A stretch of 64,000 bases of DNA from Zavarzinella formosa DSM 19928 (GTDB lineage Bacteria > Planctomycetota > Planctomycetia > Gemmatales > Gemmataceae), in NCBI RefSeq assembly GCF_000255705.1, contig NZ_JH636452.1:300-64299 (forward strand). The letters run 5' to 3'. The position numbers and the translations under genes were made by a program. The notes beneath the pieces are model-generated. The model was not told the DNA's origin. It worked only from the letters and a program-made list of their open reading frames with translations, and did not search any database. Below, one piece after another: positions 50,508-59,413 of the stretch (positions within the stretch are counted from its first letter, which is position 1; the number at the start of each line of letters is the position of its first letter).

Positions 50508-52136
50508 ATGAGCGAAGTTCCCGCCAGGCCCGTTAATCATTTCATGCGGCGGTTTTTCCCCGCGTTGGTAATTCTGATCGCGGGTGCCGTGCTGGTGGCC
50601 ATCGCCAACTGGCCGGGCAATCAGGCGGATGCGTCGTCCCTCAACATGGGAAAAATGTTGACGGTGATTATTGCCCTGATTTGCCTTTTTGTGTGGGGAA
50701 TGCGATTCTCCGGCTTGAAACGCCTGCATGTGTTGCTTGCCACGCTCGGGGTCTTTCTGGCGTTCTTCGCGTGTTTCAAAATCCCGTCGATGGATGGCCG
50801 GTTTTTCCCGATTATCGCTCCCCGGAACTGGGTGCAGGATCTTTTCCTCGGCGGCAGCCCCGAAACCATTCTGGAAAATCACCGTATCAACACGCCGAAG
50901 GCTGATGTTCCGGCAAAATTGGAAATTCAGGAGAATGATTGGCCCGAATATCGGGGCGGCGGCCGCGACGGCATTGTGCGGAAGACAACCTTGTCGCCGG
51001 ATTGGGGAAAGAACCCGCCCAAGGAACTTTGGCGGCAACCCATCGGCGGCGGCTACGCGGCCTTCAGCGTGGCCAACGGTTTCCTGGTCACCATCGAACA
51101 GCGACGGGACGAGGAAGCCGTGGTTTGTTATCAGGCATCCACCGGCCGCGAAGTGTGGGTGTGCAAGTGGCCGACGCTTTTCAAAGAACAACTCGGCGGC
51201 GACGGCCCTCGGGCGACGCCGACGATTGCGCACGGGGATGTGTTCGCCCTTGGGGCCAAGGGTCGGCTTGTGTGTGTGGACGGCAACACCGGCACGGAGA
51301 AGTGGGCGGTCGAAACGTTGGAGAACAATCAGAACATTCAATGGGCGATGAGCGGTTCGCCGCTCGTTGTCGATGATCTGGTGATCGTGAATCCCGGCGC
51401 CCAGAACGAAGAGAGCAAGGGCAAGGCGGTCCGGGCTTACAACCGCAAAACCGGGGATTTCGTTTGGGCCACGGGAACGCGCCCCGCCGGATATTGTTCC
51501 CCTGAATTGGCCCAAATCAGCGGCCAGCGAATGATCCTGATGCTCGACGCAACCGGCCTCTCCGGAATCGACATCGTCACCGGAGCCGAACTCTGGCGGT
51601 TCGGCTGGCCGACCTATCAGGGGATCAACGTCGCCCAACCGCTGGTGATTGGGTCGAACCGCGTGTGTGTCTCGTCCGGTTACAACACCGGCGGCGTGAT
51701 GCTGGAGGTGACCCAAGGCGACGGCGGCAAATGGAATGTCAAAGAAGTCTGGCGCACCAAGACGAGTGTGATGCGAAGCAAGTTCATGTCCCCCGTGGTT
51801 TACGAGAACCATGCTTATGGGCTTAACGATGGCATCATGGAATGTGTGGACTTGAACACTGGCAAGCAAGTCTGGAAGGATGAACGCACCGCCAAACGCG
51901 GCGAAGCATACGGCCACGGCCAAATATTGCTCGTCCAAGACTCGGGGTTGATTGTCGTCCTCACGGAATACGGCGAACTCGCCTTGGTGCGGGCCACGCC
52001 GGAGAAGTACGAGGAGCTTGGCCGTATCCAAGCCCTGAAACGCGGCAAGAAAACCTGGAACAACCCGGCGATGGTTGGGAACATCATCTATCTGCGAAAC
52101 GAAGAAGAAATGGCGGCTTACGAGTTGGCGAAATGA
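50508..52136 (+). CDS. Membrane-anchored PQQ-like beta-propeller protein
   Basis: 542 aa. Three N-terminal membrane helices (FFPALVILIAGAVLVAI, MLTVIIALICLFVWGM, HVLLATLGVFLAFFACF) are followed by WPEYRGGGRDGIVRKTTLSP, the usual lead-in of planctomycete PQQ-like proteins, then repeats of VVCYQASTGREVWVCKWPTL, VCVDGNTGTEKWAVETL, DIVTGAELWRFGWPTYQG. The propeller probably faces the periplasm; PQQ dehydrogenase residues were not identified, so an enzymatic role is not claimed. A possible role is a scaffold like BamB. A 41-bp inverted repeat follows. Confidence 0.88.
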   Translation: MSEVPARPVNHFMRRFFPALVILIAGAVLVAIANWPGNQADASSLNMGKMLTVIIALICLFVWGMRFSGLKRLHVLLATLGVFLAFFACFKIPSMDGRFFPIIAPRNWVQDLFLGGSPETILENHRINTPKADVPAKLEIQENDWPEYRGGGRDGIVRKTTLSPDWGKNPPKELWRQPIGGGYAAFSVANGFLVTIEQRRDEEAVVCYQASTGREVWVCKWPTLFKEQLGGDGPRATPTIAHGDVFALGAKGRLVCVDGNTGTEKWAVETLENNQNIQWAMSGSPLVVDDLVIVNPGAQNEESKGKAVRAYNRKTGDFVWATGTRPAGYCSPELAQISGQRMILMLDATGLSGIDIVTGAELWRFGWPTYQGINVAQPLVIGSNRVCVSSGYNTGGVMLEVTQGDGGKWNVKEVWRTKTSVMRSKFMSPVVYENHAYGLNDGIMECVDLNTGKQVWKDERTAKRGEAYGHGQILLVQDSGLIVVLTEYGELALVRATPEKYEELGRIQALKRGKKTWNNPAMVGNIIYLRNEEEMAAYELAK

Positions 52137-52160
52137 ATGACCGCCACGCGCATCGTGAAA

Positions 52161-52295
52161 TCCGTGAAGCCGCGACGCGGAGTCTTCGGAGCGGAGCGCG
52201 GGCTGAAACCCGTCAAACGATTACTCATGTTGGCAATGAATTCGGACAGGAAATCCGCGCTCCGCTCCGAAGACTCCGCGTCGCGGCTTCACGGA
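52161..52295. repeat. 41-bp perfect inverted repeat
   Basis: Arms 52161-52201 and 52255-52295 are exact reverse complements with a 53-base loop. It starts 25 bases after the propeller stop. Arms carry CGCGACGCGGAG and GGAGCGGAGCGCGG, so inner folding is possible. No gene in 52137-52424. Confidence 0.9.
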
Positions 52296-52424
52296 CGCTG
52301 AAAGTGGCGAGGCTGTTCTCATCCACCTTTCGTTATCTTTATCCCGCAGTTCCCCCAAAATCTTGAGCTTGCGTTCCTTCTCCGTCGGCGTTATTGGGGG
52401 ATTGATTCTGGAGGAGGAGCCGCC

Positions 52425-53111
52425 ATGTCGAAACTTCCGGTTGTTGGTTTGTGCGTGTTCGCCATTGGCACGGCTGGTTGCGTGTCCCCGGATGGCAAGA
52501 CGGAAATGCCGTGGGACACCATCTCCCGTCGGCTGGAACCGGAGCGGGAGCCGGTCCAGGGACCGATCGCTTCCACCAAGGTAGCCACACGAGTGCATGC
52601 CATCGGCGCTCAATTGACCGCCGCCAATCCTGGAGAGTTTTCCACGAAACCGGTGTTTTCCACCATTGGTCTTTCGGAATCGATGGTGTTTTCCACAAAA
52701 GATGGCCAAATAGTCATTAGCGAGGGGTTGGTGAATCGTTGCACCTCGGATGATGAGATTGCTGCCCTGTTGAGCGCGGAACTTGGAAAGATGACCGCCA
52801 CTCGTTTCAGAGACAGTGTCCGGTCGGAAGACGTGCCTCCGGACCCGCATCTGACTTCCGATGTGGTCGGTTCGGGCAATACCCCGGACATGACCCGGCT
52901 GGCCGAGGCGGGGCTACTGAACCGTCACTCGCCCCCCCCGCGAGCGCGTCGTCCCGCCGCGGATTGCCCCACGCCGGACACGGCGGTGCTTTCTCGCAGC
53001 TACCTCAAGAAAGCTGGTTTTGATCCAGAGTGTGTTCAAAGAGTCCAGCCCATGTTGAAGGAAGCCGAGGAGAATGCGGACAAACGCGGAAACCTCATGC
53101 AGAGTCGCTGA
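52425..53111 (+). CDS. M48-like lipoprotein lacking the zinc site
   Basis: 228 aa. Lipobox TAGC at 16-19. The fold pattern of M48 metalloproteases is seen: KVATRVHAIGAQLTAANP (N-terminal helix), SMVFSTKDGQIVISEGLVNR and DDEIAALLSAELGK, the helix that would carry HExxH. In place of HELGH it reads AELGK at 118-122, so both zinc His residues are absent. Near the end LSRSYLKKAGFDPECVQRVQ matches the M48 tail (A.xYLxxAGYDP). It is therefore a likely inactive member, perhaps an envelope scaffold or a binding protein. Confidence 0.75.
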   Translation: MSKLPVVGLCVFAIGTAGCVSPDGKTEMPWDTISRRLEPEREPVQGPIASTKVATRVHAIGAQLTAANPGEFSTKPVFSTIGLSESMVFSTKDGQIVISEGLVNRCTSDDEIAALLSAELGKMTATRFRDSVRSEDVPPDPHLTSDVVGSGNTPDMTRLAEAGLLNRHSPPPRARRPAADCPTPDTAVLSRSYLKKAGFDPECVQRVQPMLKEAEENADKRGNLMQSR

Positions 53112-53186
53112 CGCTTGCCGACCGCCGGATTCGGGATATCGTGTGGGCAGGTTCCCCATTCATTTTCACTCTCCCGAGTCTCGGCC

Positions 53187-54212
53187 ATGAAACTGTCCCG
53201 GCGGTTATTTGTCTCGTCCCTCGTCGCCATTCTCTGCGGTCTTGGCGGCTCCTGTAGCAAAAACACCGGCAAGGTGAAGGTCGCCGTGGTGACCAACAAC
53301 CCGGCCGAGTTCTGGAGCATCGCCGAGAAGGGCGCCAAGGACGCCGGGGAAAAGTTCGGCGTGGAAGTCATCTTCCGGATGCCGGAAAAGGGCGAGGCCG
53401 GGCTGCAACGGGACATCGTCAACGAAGTCGTCCGGCAGGGGATCAGCGGCCTGTCCGTCAGCGTCATCAATCCCGAAGAACAAACGCCGGACCTGAAACT
53501 CATCGGCCAGAAAATCAACCTCATCACGATGGACAACGACGCCGAGGGAACCGGCCGCCTTTGTTACGTGGGCACGGACAACTACGACGCCGGCAAGTCC
53601 GCCGGCCGGTTGGTGAAGGAAGCCATGCCGCAAGGGGGCAGCATCGCCATCTTCGTCGGCAACATGACCTCGCTGAACGCCCGGCAACGCTTCCAAGGTG
53701 TGGTGGACGAACTGGCCGGGGAAAAGGACGCCAAAGGCCCGGTGTATGGCAAGTATACTCTCTACAAAGGGGAGGCCATCACCGACTCGATCAACAATCA
53801 GACGGCCCAAGACAACGCGAAGGATGCCCTCGAAAAGATGTCCGGCACGGAAAACATCTGCATGGTCGGGCTGTATGCCTACAACGCCCCGATGATCTTG
53901 CAGGCGGTGAAGGCCAAGAAACTCGCGGGCAAGGTGAAGATTGTCAGCTTTGACGAGGACGCCGCCACGCTTGACGCCATCCAATCCGGCGAGATTTACG
54001 GCACGATCGTGCAAGACCCGTACAACTTCGGCTTTAAGTCGGTCGAAATCCTCGCCGAGATCGCCCGGACCGGAGACAAGAGCAAGTTGCCCAAAGACGC
54101 CATCCCCGTCCGCGTGATCGTCAAGGAGGGGGCCAAAGACCCCGTGACCGGCCGCGACCGCATCGGAGCCGCCCAATTCGCGGCTGATTTGAAGAAGCTG
54201 GTCGGGAAGTGA
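53187..54212 (+). CDS. Sugar-type ABC substrate-binding lipoprotein
   Basis: 341 aa from ATG 53187. Signal peptide with lipobox GGSC; the mature protein is of the RbsB/type-1 periplasmic fold: VKVAVVTNNPAEFWSIAEKG, GLSVSVINPEEQTPDLKLIG, NLITMDNDAEGTGRLCYVGT and VGLYAYNAPMILQAVKAK. FDEDAATLDAIQSGEIYGTI is the hinge-near ending. It binds a sugar or related ligand for an importer, but no ATPase or permease genes adjoin, so it is an orphan here. Confidence 0.9.
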   Translation: MKLSRRLFVSSLVAILCGLGGSCSKNTGKVKVAVVTNNPAEFWSIAEKGAKDAGEKFGVEVIFRMPEKGEAGLQRDIVNEVVRQGISGLSVSVINPEEQTPDLKLIGQKINLITMDNDAEGTGRLCYVGTDNYDAGKSAGRLVKEAMPQGGSIAIFVGNMTSLNARQRFQGVVDELAGEKDAKGPVYGKYTLYKGEAITDSINNQTAQDNAKDALEKMSGTENICMVGLYAYNAPMILQAVKAKKLAGKVKIVSFDEDAATLDAIQSGEIYGTIVQDPYNFGFKSVEILAEIARTGDKSKLPKDAIPVRVIVKEGAKDPVTGRDRIGAAQFAADLKKLVGK

Positions 54213-54265
54213 GATCGGGCCGCTTTGCCCGGCGTTGATGTGCCGGGCCGACTGGAAAATCGCCA

Positions 54266-54547
54266 TTACCGGGCGGATTGATTGGCCATGTCCTGACCCG
54301 CGAAAGTGACAAATGGCCCGGAGACGATCACCTCATATCCGTCCGGGCCGCATAGTTCCTCAATCCGGGCCAGCAAATCCTTGTCGGGGTCTTGGTCGGC
54401 AAAAATGCCAAGGACGTAATCGTCCGGCAGGCTTTTTAAACCGGCCGGCCGGTTCCTTCGCATCACGCCGTACCCCGAGATTCCGTCCAGTTCGATCAAG
54501 GAACTGCCGGCCCGGTCTTCGAGGTTTTGGGCGCTTTTCAAATCCAT
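54266..54547 (-). CDS. Small protein 2 of protease operon (propeptide-like domain, divergent)
   Basis: 93 aa from ATG 54547. It reads LIELDGISGYGVMRRNR, then LPDDYVLGIFADQDPDKDLL and PDGYEVIVSGPFVTFAGQ. The order 'GxGV - strand of hydrophobics - LP/helix - G-V-x-SGP' resembles both small protein 1 and the segment before the protease domain in the two neighbouring proteases, though weakly. It follows the pentapeptide protease by 32 bases on the same strand. Possible inhibitor, chaperone or dissociated propeptide. Confidence 0.6.
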   Translation of the reverse strand: MDLKSAQNLEDRAGSSLIELDGISGYGVMRRNRPAGLKSLPDDYVLGIFADQDPDKDLLARIEELCGPDGYEVIVSGPFVTFAGQDMANQSAR

Positions 54548-54579
54548 CAGGTTTGAACCCCTGCCATCATTTAGGATAC

Positions 54580-56313
54580 TCAAAAGTCACAATCAAGCGA
54601 GTCGAGAACAGCCTTGATGGGAGTGGCGATCGTCACCCGGTTGCGACCTGTCGAACCGGCGACGACCAAGGCCACCGCCTCGGTCGTCCCTTGTCGCAGT
54701 ACCACCGCCCCCGAATCGCCCGGCAAACCAAAGACTTGAGTGGCATTGTGCAAACCAATCCCGACATGGCGTTCGTACACTCGCACTGGCCCGGAGGACT
54801 TGTCCGTTTTGAACGTGGCGGATGGAACGTCAATCCGGCCAGTGGTATGCTGGGTGGCCGCCCCCCATTTTTCGACAACCAGCCCTGAGAGACAATCCTC
54901 GGCTCCGGACGGGTGTCTTAATCCGGCGCCAATGACTGTCGTGGCGGTCGGTTCCAGCCTGGCTGTCGCGGCGTCAATGGTCACCCCGTGGATTCGTCGG
55001 TACACAACATTGTTTACCCAAGCAATGATGTCGGGATTGGGCTGTGTCGCAAACCCCGGTGGCTGCCAGACAGAAATTCCCACATTCTCCACCACATGGC
55101 CCGCCGTCAAAAGATAGGCGGCCTGATCGTCGGGATTCCGGGATTTGACGAACGCCCCCAGTGTTCCGGGCGGCGAGAGAACCTTCTGCCCCTGCTGGTC
55201 GCCACGGTTGATCGACTGGGCGTATTCCGCGTTGGCAAATGTTTGGAAGGGGCCTGTTTCAACGACATCCGTGGGCCACTCTCCCGATCCCACCCGCTCC
55301 GGCAGGCGATCTTCAGGCCCGATGAGCGAGAGCGGAAATTTTCTGTTGACAAAGAAAGTCACTCCCCACTGGCCGGTGGGTTCGCCACGCGAGTATTTTT
55401 CGGCCATTCCGATGCCGACAATATTCTCCCGCCAGACGGGGGTGGGCGACCAAAATGGTGTCGGTGAAGCGGAGTCTTTCGGTGAATCAACCACCAGATA
55501 TCGCTGCCAAAATCTTTCGTAGTCATTGAGCAAACGGTCGTGATCGGTTGGAATTAATTTTGGCAATGTTCGTCGGGGGGTTGCGTATCCCGATGGGGTC
55601 AATTCGGGCAATGGTCGTCGAAGGTTCCAGTCTTCTGATTCCCGCGTTGAAGGCTGTTTGCCAAAGATCGCTGATCTTGCGGCTGCATTTATTTCTTGAA
55701 GACAGACGTTCAGACGAAAGTTGCGTTTTGAAAAATAGTGTGGTTCCCATAATCTCAGATGTGTGTGGTCGAATGTGCAACCAATAATTCGCGATCCATA
55801 AAAATGGGATCCATCGAAATTGCAACGTCTAAAAACCACATTTGTCAATTCGGCAAGAAAAAATTCGGATCTGCCAAATGTACTGTCCTCAATCATTGAA
55901 GAGGTCAATATCGCATAGTCGAACGAGGCCCTCACGGTCGATGCAAGAATTCTTGCCCCCACCAAGTGAGTGCTTAGGAAATTGGCCCCTTCCAACCGAC
56001 ATTTGGCAAAAGTGGTGCCAGTGAGATTTGCCAGATAGAAGTTCCCGCTCTCGATAGCGGTGTCCTCAAACACCGACTTGTCAAGAGTGGCATCAGTGAA
56101 ATTGGGGGAAATGAGAGTGCATCGTCGGAAAACGATTCCCCCCAAATCCAAGTATGCAAAATTGGGCGATTCCAATCGCACATCGACAAATTCGGCCCGA
56201 CGCCCTTCCGGGTTCTCTGCATCGTCCAGCCACTTTTGGTGGGCGGCGACTATGGCGTCGATTTGTTCCTTGGAAATCAACTTTTCGGAAGGTTGCGAGG
56301 CCGGTTCGGACAT
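54580..56313 (-). CDS. Trypsin-like protease with N-terminal pentapeptide-repeat helix
   Basis: 577 aa. Residues 40-190 form pentapeptide repeats (LESPNFAYLDLGGIVFRRC, NFYLANLTGTTFAKC), a right-handed quadrilateral helix. A linker leads to a segment at 296-356 (ENIVGIGMAEKY, WGVTFFVNRKFPLSLIG, EWPTDVVETGP). The serine protease domain has His406 (LLTAGHVV), Asp447 (VTIDAATARL) and Ser534 (GLPGDSGAVV). There is no signal peptide, so it probably acts in the cytoplasm. Third gene of a four-gene operon; gaps are 19 and 32 bases. Confidence 0.88.
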   Translation of the reverse strand: MSEPASQPSEKLISKEQIDAIVAAHQKWLDDAENPEGRRAEFVDVRLESPNFAYLDLGGIVFRRCTLISPNFTDATLDKSVFEDTAIESGNFYLANLTGTTFAKCRLEGANFLSTHLVGARILASTVRASFDYAILTSSMIEDSTFGRSEFFLAELTNVVFRRCNFDGSHFYGSRIIGCTFDHTHLRLWEPHYFSKRNFRLNVCLQEINAAARSAIFGKQPSTRESEDWNLRRPLPELTPSGYATPRRTLPKLIPTDHDRLLNDYERFWQRYLVVDSPKDSASPTPFWSPTPVWRENIVGIGMAEKYSRGEPTGQWGVTFFVNRKFPLSLIGPEDRLPERVGSGEWPTDVVETGPFQTFANAEYAQSINRGDQQGQKVLSPPGTLGAFVKSRNPDDQAAYLLTAGHVVENVGISVWQPPGFATQPNPDIIAWVNNVVYRRIHGVTIDAATARLEPTATTVIGAGLRHPSGAEDCLSGLVVEKWGAATQHTTGRIDVPSATFKTDKSSGPVRVYERHVGIGLHNATQVFGLPGDSGAVVLRQGTTEAVALVVAGSTGRNRVTIATPIKAVLDSLDCDF

Positions 56314-56332
56314 GGGGCATTCCTGAAAGGAG

Positions 56333-56554
56333 CTATTGGGGCCTTATTGGCCCGGAGATTTCCACCCGGTAGGGATGACCGTCCAAGTCCGCCGGGAGGA
56401 CGGCTTTGGACTTGAGGTTGTCCTCAGTCAGAAAGACGGTGATTCCAAACGAGTCGTGAGAGGTTTTCTCGACGCCGACGCCGATCACGCCGGGGAGTCG
56501 CATCAGATCGCGGGAGAATTTTCGTTTGACCGCGTTCGCATCTGTTTCGCTCAT
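56333..56554 (-). CDS. Small protein 1 of protease operon (standalone propeptide-like domain)
   Basis: 73 aa from ATG 56554. Sequence runs MRLPGVIGVGVEKTSHDS, FGITVFLTEDNLKSKAVLP and LDGHPYRVEISGPIRPQ. It matches position by position the segment before the protease domain in the 361-aa protease (NVVGVGIGEML, MAVKFFVQRKIDASLL, GMPTDVEEVGLLV) and in the pentapeptide protease. So it is read as a free copy of that domain. It lies between the two proteases in the operon with gaps of 23 and 19 bases. Confidence 0.75.
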   Translation of the reverse strand: MSETDANAVKRKFSRDLMRLPGVIGVGVEKTSHDSFGITVFLTEDNLKSKAVLPADLDGHPYRVEISGPIRPQ

Positions 56555-56577
56555 CGTCGATTCCCTCCTGCCGCCGA

Positions 56578-57663
56578 CTAAGCCAGTTGGACTCCCAAGG
56601 CGGTCAACGCTTTGTCGATGTGATTCGCGATCGTATGGGTGGCGGAACCCGCGAACAGCAAACCCACCGCTTTGTTCGTGCTTCGCTCCAGGATCAACGA
56701 TCCCGAATCGCCGGTGTCCGAAAATCTCAGGCCGTCCAGCCCCCTGATCACGATCTGGTCCGCGAAGAAAACCGTGCCGATGTTAAACGGCAGGTTCACG
56801 TCGGTGTTGATGCTCGTCACCCGTCCGACGGTGTAGCGTGTTGTCCGGCCGTATTTATGGACGAGCATGTCATGGACGGCGGCGGCGGTTCCGGTTGGAG
56901 CGCCAATCTTCAAGATGTCCTTCGTCCAGCCAATGCCGTTCCGAATCTTGGCCACGGCCGCATCAACCTCATTATTCCCCTCCAACTTGTACGGCACAAC
57001 CCCGGAAAGATCGGCCACATGATCTTGGGGGACTTGTCCGCCGTCCAGCAAACCCGGTTGATAGATGGGCGCTCCGATCGGCAAGCCGCTTCCCTCCTGA
57101 TCAGTGCGCTCGTTGGCCAGCACATGGTTGTTGCTCAGGATGCAGACTTTGCCGTTTGAGTCGGTCACCGCTGCCCCGAAGGTTCCCGCCATGTGAAGAT
57201 CCGGCTGATCGGGAAAGACAAATCCGACGGATGATCCGGGGGCGATTGGCCGATGCTTCGTCCGGGGATCGGGCAAACGGCCGGCGGCTTGCGGAACCAA
57301 CAACCCGACTTCCTCCACATCCGTGGGCATCCCGGAGACGGTTTTGGGCAACAGTTGTTTTTTCTTCAACAACGAAGCATCGATCTTGCGTTGCACAAAG
57401 AACTTCACCGCCATGACGCCAGTCGGTTTGCTCCCCTCCAGCATTTCGCCAATGCCAACGCCGACGACGTTAATCTTGGGGTCGGGATTGACGGCGGCCG
57501 AAAACAAGCTGATTCCTTGTGGCCGGACCACGTTCGACCTCAAAAATTTGGCGGATAATTCTCGTTTGGCCTCAATCAAATCATTGGTCGAGCCGGCCGC
57601 CAGCGCGGCCATGTCGAGAAAATGGCCAGCCGGTGATGGTTTTGGGGAAGGTGTATTTGCCAT
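56578..57663 (-). CDS. Trypsin-like serine protease, first gene of operon
   Basis: 361 aa without a signal peptide. Residues 64-122 hold the VGVGI propeptide-like segment. The catalytic triad is His180 (LSNNHVLA), Asp234 (NEVDAAVAKI) and Ser320 (FSDTGDSGSLIL). VHKYGRTTRYTVGRVTSINT is a characteristic segment of NAL1-like bacterial proteases. The start is ATG 57663 after a normal leader. It is the promoter-proximal gene; the next gene, 23 bases away, encodes a free copy of its N-terminal segment. Substrate unknown. Confidence 0.88.
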   Translation of the reverse strand: MANTPSPKPSPAGHFLDMAALAAGSTNDLIEAKRELSAKFLRSNVVRPQGISLFSAAVNPDPKINVVGVGIGEMLEGSKPTGVMAVKFFVQRKIDASLLKKKQLLPKTVSGMPTDVEEVGLLVPQAAGRLPDPRTKHRPIAPGSSVGFVFPDQPDLHMAGTFGAAVTDSNGKVCILSNNHVLANERTDQEGSGLPIGAPIYQPGLLDGGQVPQDHVADLSGVVPYKLEGNNEVDAAVAKIRNGIGWTKDILKIGAPTGTAAAVHDMLVHKYGRTTRYTVGRVTSINTDVNLPFNIGTVFFADQIVIRGLDGLRFSDTGDSGSLILERSTNKAVGLLFAGSATHTIANHIDKALTALGVQLA

Positions 57664-58099
57664 AACGAGTTTCTTTGGTAGGGAAAGGCAGAAAGGTCGA
57701 GTCGGGTGGCATCATGCCAAATGAATTGAGTGGTTTCCAGTGAAAAATACTTTGAAATTTGTCCGACCTAAAGTGCTATCTGTCCGAACAGCCAAATCCT
57801 TGTGATCACGCTGATCGACGCTTCTTCGCCCGGCAAACGAACACGTTCATCTTCACTGATCGGAACGATTCCGCAGACCCGCAGGGTCGGATTCGCCGAC
57901 AAGGGTTGCCGGAAAGTTATTGACAACGCTTTTGACATCGCCTAATCTTATAAACGATATCAGAATACCCTCCCACCCGCCGGATGACGCGCCTGAGCGT
58001 CTCCCGGAAGATAGAACCACGCCGCCAGAGACGGTCTTTGGTGGCAACGACCAGCGTGGTCACCCGCCTACCCCTCCATTTTGTTTCGAGAGAGTGTCC
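57664..58099. other. Divergent intergenic region between protease operon and DUF1501 gene
   Basis: No gene seen. TTGACA at 57920-57925 with TAATCT at 57943-57948 (17-base spacer) and TATAAA close behind make a candidate plus-strand promoter for the DUF1501 gene. Minus-strand promoter of the protease operon must also lie here but is not evident. Confidence 0.45.
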
Positions 58100-59413
58100 A
58101 TGAGTTCGATTTCAAGGAATGGTTCTTCGCCTTCCCGCCGGTCGTTCATGCAGGTCGGGGCCATCAGTGGTCTGGGCCTCACGTTGGACGGGTTCCTCCG
58201 GAACCAAGCCAAGGCCGACACGAAGACCTACGAAACCAAGGAAGGGAAGGCCAAGTCGGTCATCCATATCTTCCTGCCGGGCGGCTCGGCCCACCAAGAC
58301 TCTTGGGATCCCAAACCCAACGCTCCCATCGAATACCGGGGCGAAATGGGCACCATCAAGACGAAACTCGATGGCGTCCTCTTCAACGAACACATGAAAA
58401 AAACCGCCGAAGTGGCGGACAAGATTGCCATCTGCCGGTCGATGACGCACGGCGAAGCCGCCCACGAACGCGGCACCCACAACATGTTCACGGGTTACAG
58501 GCCCAGCCCGGCCTTGCAATACCCCTCCTTCGGGGCGGTCGTCAGCCACGAGTTCGGTGTGCGGAACAGCCTGCCGCCCTACGTGGCCATCCCGAGCATG
58601 CCGAACACGTTTGCGGGAAGCGGTTACCTCTCCAGCAAGTTTGCTCCGTTTTCCCTCGGCGCCGACCCGGCGAACCCCGGCTTCACCGTCCAAGACCTCG
58701 CCCTGCCGGGCGGCGTGGACGACAAGCGTTTCACCACCCGCAAGAACATCCTCACGGCCGTCAACGATCACTTCGCCACCCGCGAACGGTCGGACAACAT
58801 TGCCGCGATGGACACCTTCTACCAGCAAGCCTACTCGTTGATCTCTTCGCCCAAGGCGAAGGAAGCGTTCAATATCAACGCCGAAGACGCCAAGTTGCGT
58901 GACAACTACGGCCGCAACGCCGCCGGTCAGCGGTTCCTGATGGCCCGGCGTCTCGTCGAGGCGGGCGTGCGGTTCGTCAGCCTGACCTACGGCGGGTGGG
59001 ACATGCACACCGGCATCAAGGCCGGGATGGCCGGTCAACTGCCGCAGTTCGACCAAGCCTTCGCCGCCCTGATCACCGACCTCAGCCAACGTGGCCTGCT
59101 TGACAGCACGCTGGTGATGGTTTCGAGCGAATTCGGCCGCACGCCGAAGATCAACGCCACCGCCGGCCGGGACCACTGGCCCAAGGTGTTCAGCGTCGTC
59201 CTCGCCGGAGGGGGCATCAAGAAGGGAACCGTTTACGGAACCTCCGACGCGACCGCCACGGAACCGGAAGACGACCCGCTGACGGTGGAAGACCTGAGCA
59301 CCACGGTCTACAACTGCCTTGGGGTGAACGCCGACAAGGAACTCATGGCACCGGGCAACCGGCCCATCGAAATCGTTGACGGCGGCAAGGTCGTCAAAGC
59401 CCTCCTGGCATAA
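58100..59413 (+). CDS. DUF1501 domain protein
   Basis: 437 aa from ATG 58100. A twin-arginine-like N-terminus (RRSFMQVGAISGLGLTLDG) is followed by the DUF1501 pattern: SVIHIFLPGGSAHQDSWDPK, GVLFNEHMKKTAEVADKIAI, TYGGWDMHTGI and SSEFGRTPKINATAGRDHWP, which is sulfatase/phosphatase-like. Abundant in planctomycetes, next to DUF1549/DUF1553 proteins, and probably involved in handling sulfated or complex polysaccharide outside the cytoplasm. Function not established. Confidence 0.93.
   Translation: MSSISRNGSSPSRRSFMQVGAISGLGLTLDGFLRNQAKADTKTYETKEGKAKSVIHIFLPGGSAHQDSWDPKPNAPIEYRGEMGTIKTKLDGVLFNEHMKKTAEVADKIAICRSMTHGEAAHERGTHNMFTGYRPSPALQYPSFGAVVSHEFGVRNSLPPYVAIPSMPNTFAGSGYLSSKFAPFSLGADPANPGFTVQDLALPGGVDDKRFTTRKNILTAVNDHFATRERSDNIAAMDTFYQQAYSLISSPKAKEAFNINAEDAKLRDNYGRNAAGQRFLMARRLVEAGVRFVSLTYGGWDMHTGIKAGMAGQLPQFDQAFAALITDLSQRGLLDSTLVMVSSEFGRTPKINATAGRDHWPKVFSVVLAGGGIKKGTVYGTSDATATEPEDDPLTVEDLSTTVYNCLGVNADKELMAPGNRPIEIVDGGKVVKALLA

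Noticed and set aside
49890-52031. A 713-residue minus-strand reading
   Set aside because: Only its last 176 residues are a sigma factor; the rest lies opposite the well-recognised propeller gene and is a codon-bias shadow.
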